Assembly (NCBI GenBank): GCA_963674625.2
Contig: CAXXXO010000001.1
Span: forward strand, 310,001 to 374,000
Direction of reading: 5' to 3'
Length of the DNA: 64,000 nucleotides
Origin: JALHFZ01 sp963674625
Lineage (GTDB): Bacteria; Synergistota; Synergistia; Synergistales; Aminobacteriaceae
The stretch's first letter is position 1. Each line of letters opens with the position of its first letter. The position numbers and the translations under genes were made by a program. A model generated the notes under the pieces. That model made no database searches, was not told the DNA's origin, and was given only the letters and a program-made list of their open reading frames with translations. Of this stretch, positions 63,343 to 64,000 are shown one piece after another.

Positions 63343-64000
63343 ATGAAGGATAAGTCGATCGGGATGCAGGGAGAAATGCAGACGGAAGGCCTGCGAAGGG
63401 CTCTGGCGTACCGCTGGGTCGTATGGGGCGTCATGGTTTTTGCCTTCATCGTGGTCTTTTTTCACCGCTTTGCCGCCGGCGTGGTGAAGGACGATGTCAC
63501 GAAGGCCTTTGGCCTCAGCTCCGCCGCTTTTGGTTCCATGGCATCCATGTATTTCTACGCCTACATGATCATGCAGATTCCAGTGGGGTATCTCGCCGAC
63601 ACCCTCGGCGCCAGGATCACCGTCTCCCTCGGCATGTTCGCCGCGGGGATCGGCTCAATTCTCTTCGGTTTCGCTCCCACGGCTTTCTGGCTCTTTGCGG
63701 GCCGTTTCCTCGTCGGACTCGGCGTTTCCACAGTGTTCGTATGCATCATGAAAATTCAGTCCCAGTGGTTCCGGAACCGGGAATTTGCCACTCTCTCAGG
63801 GGCGACAAGCTTTGTGGGTAACGCGGGAGGCATCCTCTCACAAGGACCCTTTGCTTTTTTCCTAACCATTGTCTCATGGCGTTCGTCTTTTGTGATCATT
63901 GGTTTATTTACTTTTCTAATTTCTCTTCTATGTTATCGATTTATAAGAAATCGACCGCAGGAAATGAATTTTCCTCCAATAAATGAGAGAGAAATGCTGA
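63343..64000 (+). CDS. MFS transporter (N-terminal part, cut by window edge)
   Basis: 219 codons of a major-facilitator protein. TM1 is RWVVWGVMVFAFIVVFFHRF; the family loop GYLADTLGARITVSLG lies between TM2 and TM3, and KIQSQWFRNREFATLSGAT resembles sugar-phosphate/anion symporters of the ACS/OPA type. AAAAAGGAGAAAG precedes ATG 63343. Base composition drops sharply from about 63,840 onwards although the frame continues. The C-terminal half is outside the window. Confidence 0.85.
   Translation, partial: MKDKSIGMQGEMQTEGLRRALAYRWVVWGVMVFAFIVVFFHRFAAGVVKDDVTKAFGLSSAAFGSMASMYFYAYMIMQIPVGYLADTLGARITVSLGMFAAGIGSILFGFAPTAFWLFAGRFLVGLGVSTVFVCIMKIQSQWFRNREFATLSGATSFVGNAGGILSQGPFAFFLTIVSWRSSFVIIGLFTFLISLLCYRFIRNRPQEMNFPPINEREML

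Overview
The window reads as a chromosomal segment of an anaerobic, amino-acid- and peptide-fermenting bacterium, most likely a member of the Synergistota (inference from gene content; no 16S gene is present). Pointers are indolepyruvate:ferredoxin oxidoreductase, an aldehyde:ferredoxin oxidoreductase, two M20 amidohydrolases with an AbgT carrier, carbamate kinase, NhaC, ctsR next to clpC without mcsAB, SpoVS without any other sporulation gene, and TrmD fused to a second SPOUT domain. Most of the window is GC-rich. Lower-GC patches lie at about 1-2,900, 22,050-28,850, 31,620-31,790 and at the extreme right end.

Layout. 1-2.9 kb: a cytosolic class-A-beta-lactamase-fold hydrolase and an N-acyl-D-amino-acid deacylase. 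2.9-12 kb: a plus-strand run starting with an AhpD-like gene that has an in-frame TGA exactly at the second Cys of its CxxC motif and a hairpin just downstream (a probable selenoprotein), overlapping iorA, then iorB, an MFS carrier, a thioredoxin-like protein, a split chromate transporter, AOR and YibE/F. 12-22 kb: gap, then baiN-like and tex on the minus strand, an odd metallophosphoesterase with an orphan gene, spoVS, hisS and aspS. 22-28.9 kb: an accessory patch with a secreted MORN protein, a decayed IS3-family element, a CPBP protease, a 560-residue orphan and a 1.27-kb gene-poor stretch. 28.9-35.5 kb: regulators and small enzymes, including a tightly overlapping XRE / ImmA-like protease / radical-SAM triplet, an asparaginase-like protein lacking the first catalytic Thr, and an LUD protein.

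35.6-46.9 kb: the conserved ylxM-ffh-rpsP-khpA-rimM-trmD-rplS operon behind a consensus promoter, with ffh split in two by an apparent one-base deletion in the M-domain finger loop; tRNA-Leu with anticodon AAG; a degenerate NDP-forming acyl-CoA synthetase overlapping plsY; and ctsR-clpC with a CtsR operator on its promoter. 47-55.4 kb: nhaC, a small membrane protein, transaldolase, tRNA-Ala(GGC), speD and an abgA/abgB/abgT-like operon. 55.4-58.6 kb (minus): a PLP decarboxylase, speE and arcC, which with speD form a polyamine set. 58.8-64 kb: an L,D-transpeptidase, an MBL-fold hydrolase, a DUF2993-like lipoid-binding protein, an ABC-F ATPase and a truncated MFS gene.

Functionally, peptides and acyl-amino acids are taken up and hydrolysed (deacylase, M20 enzymes, AbgT). 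The 2-oxo acids and aldehydes are oxidised with ferredoxin (IorAB, AOR), and carbamoyl phosphate is cashed in by ArcC. The strongest leads are the selenocysteine AhpD coupled to IorAB, the split SRP54, and the radical-SAM/ImmA/XRE triplet.
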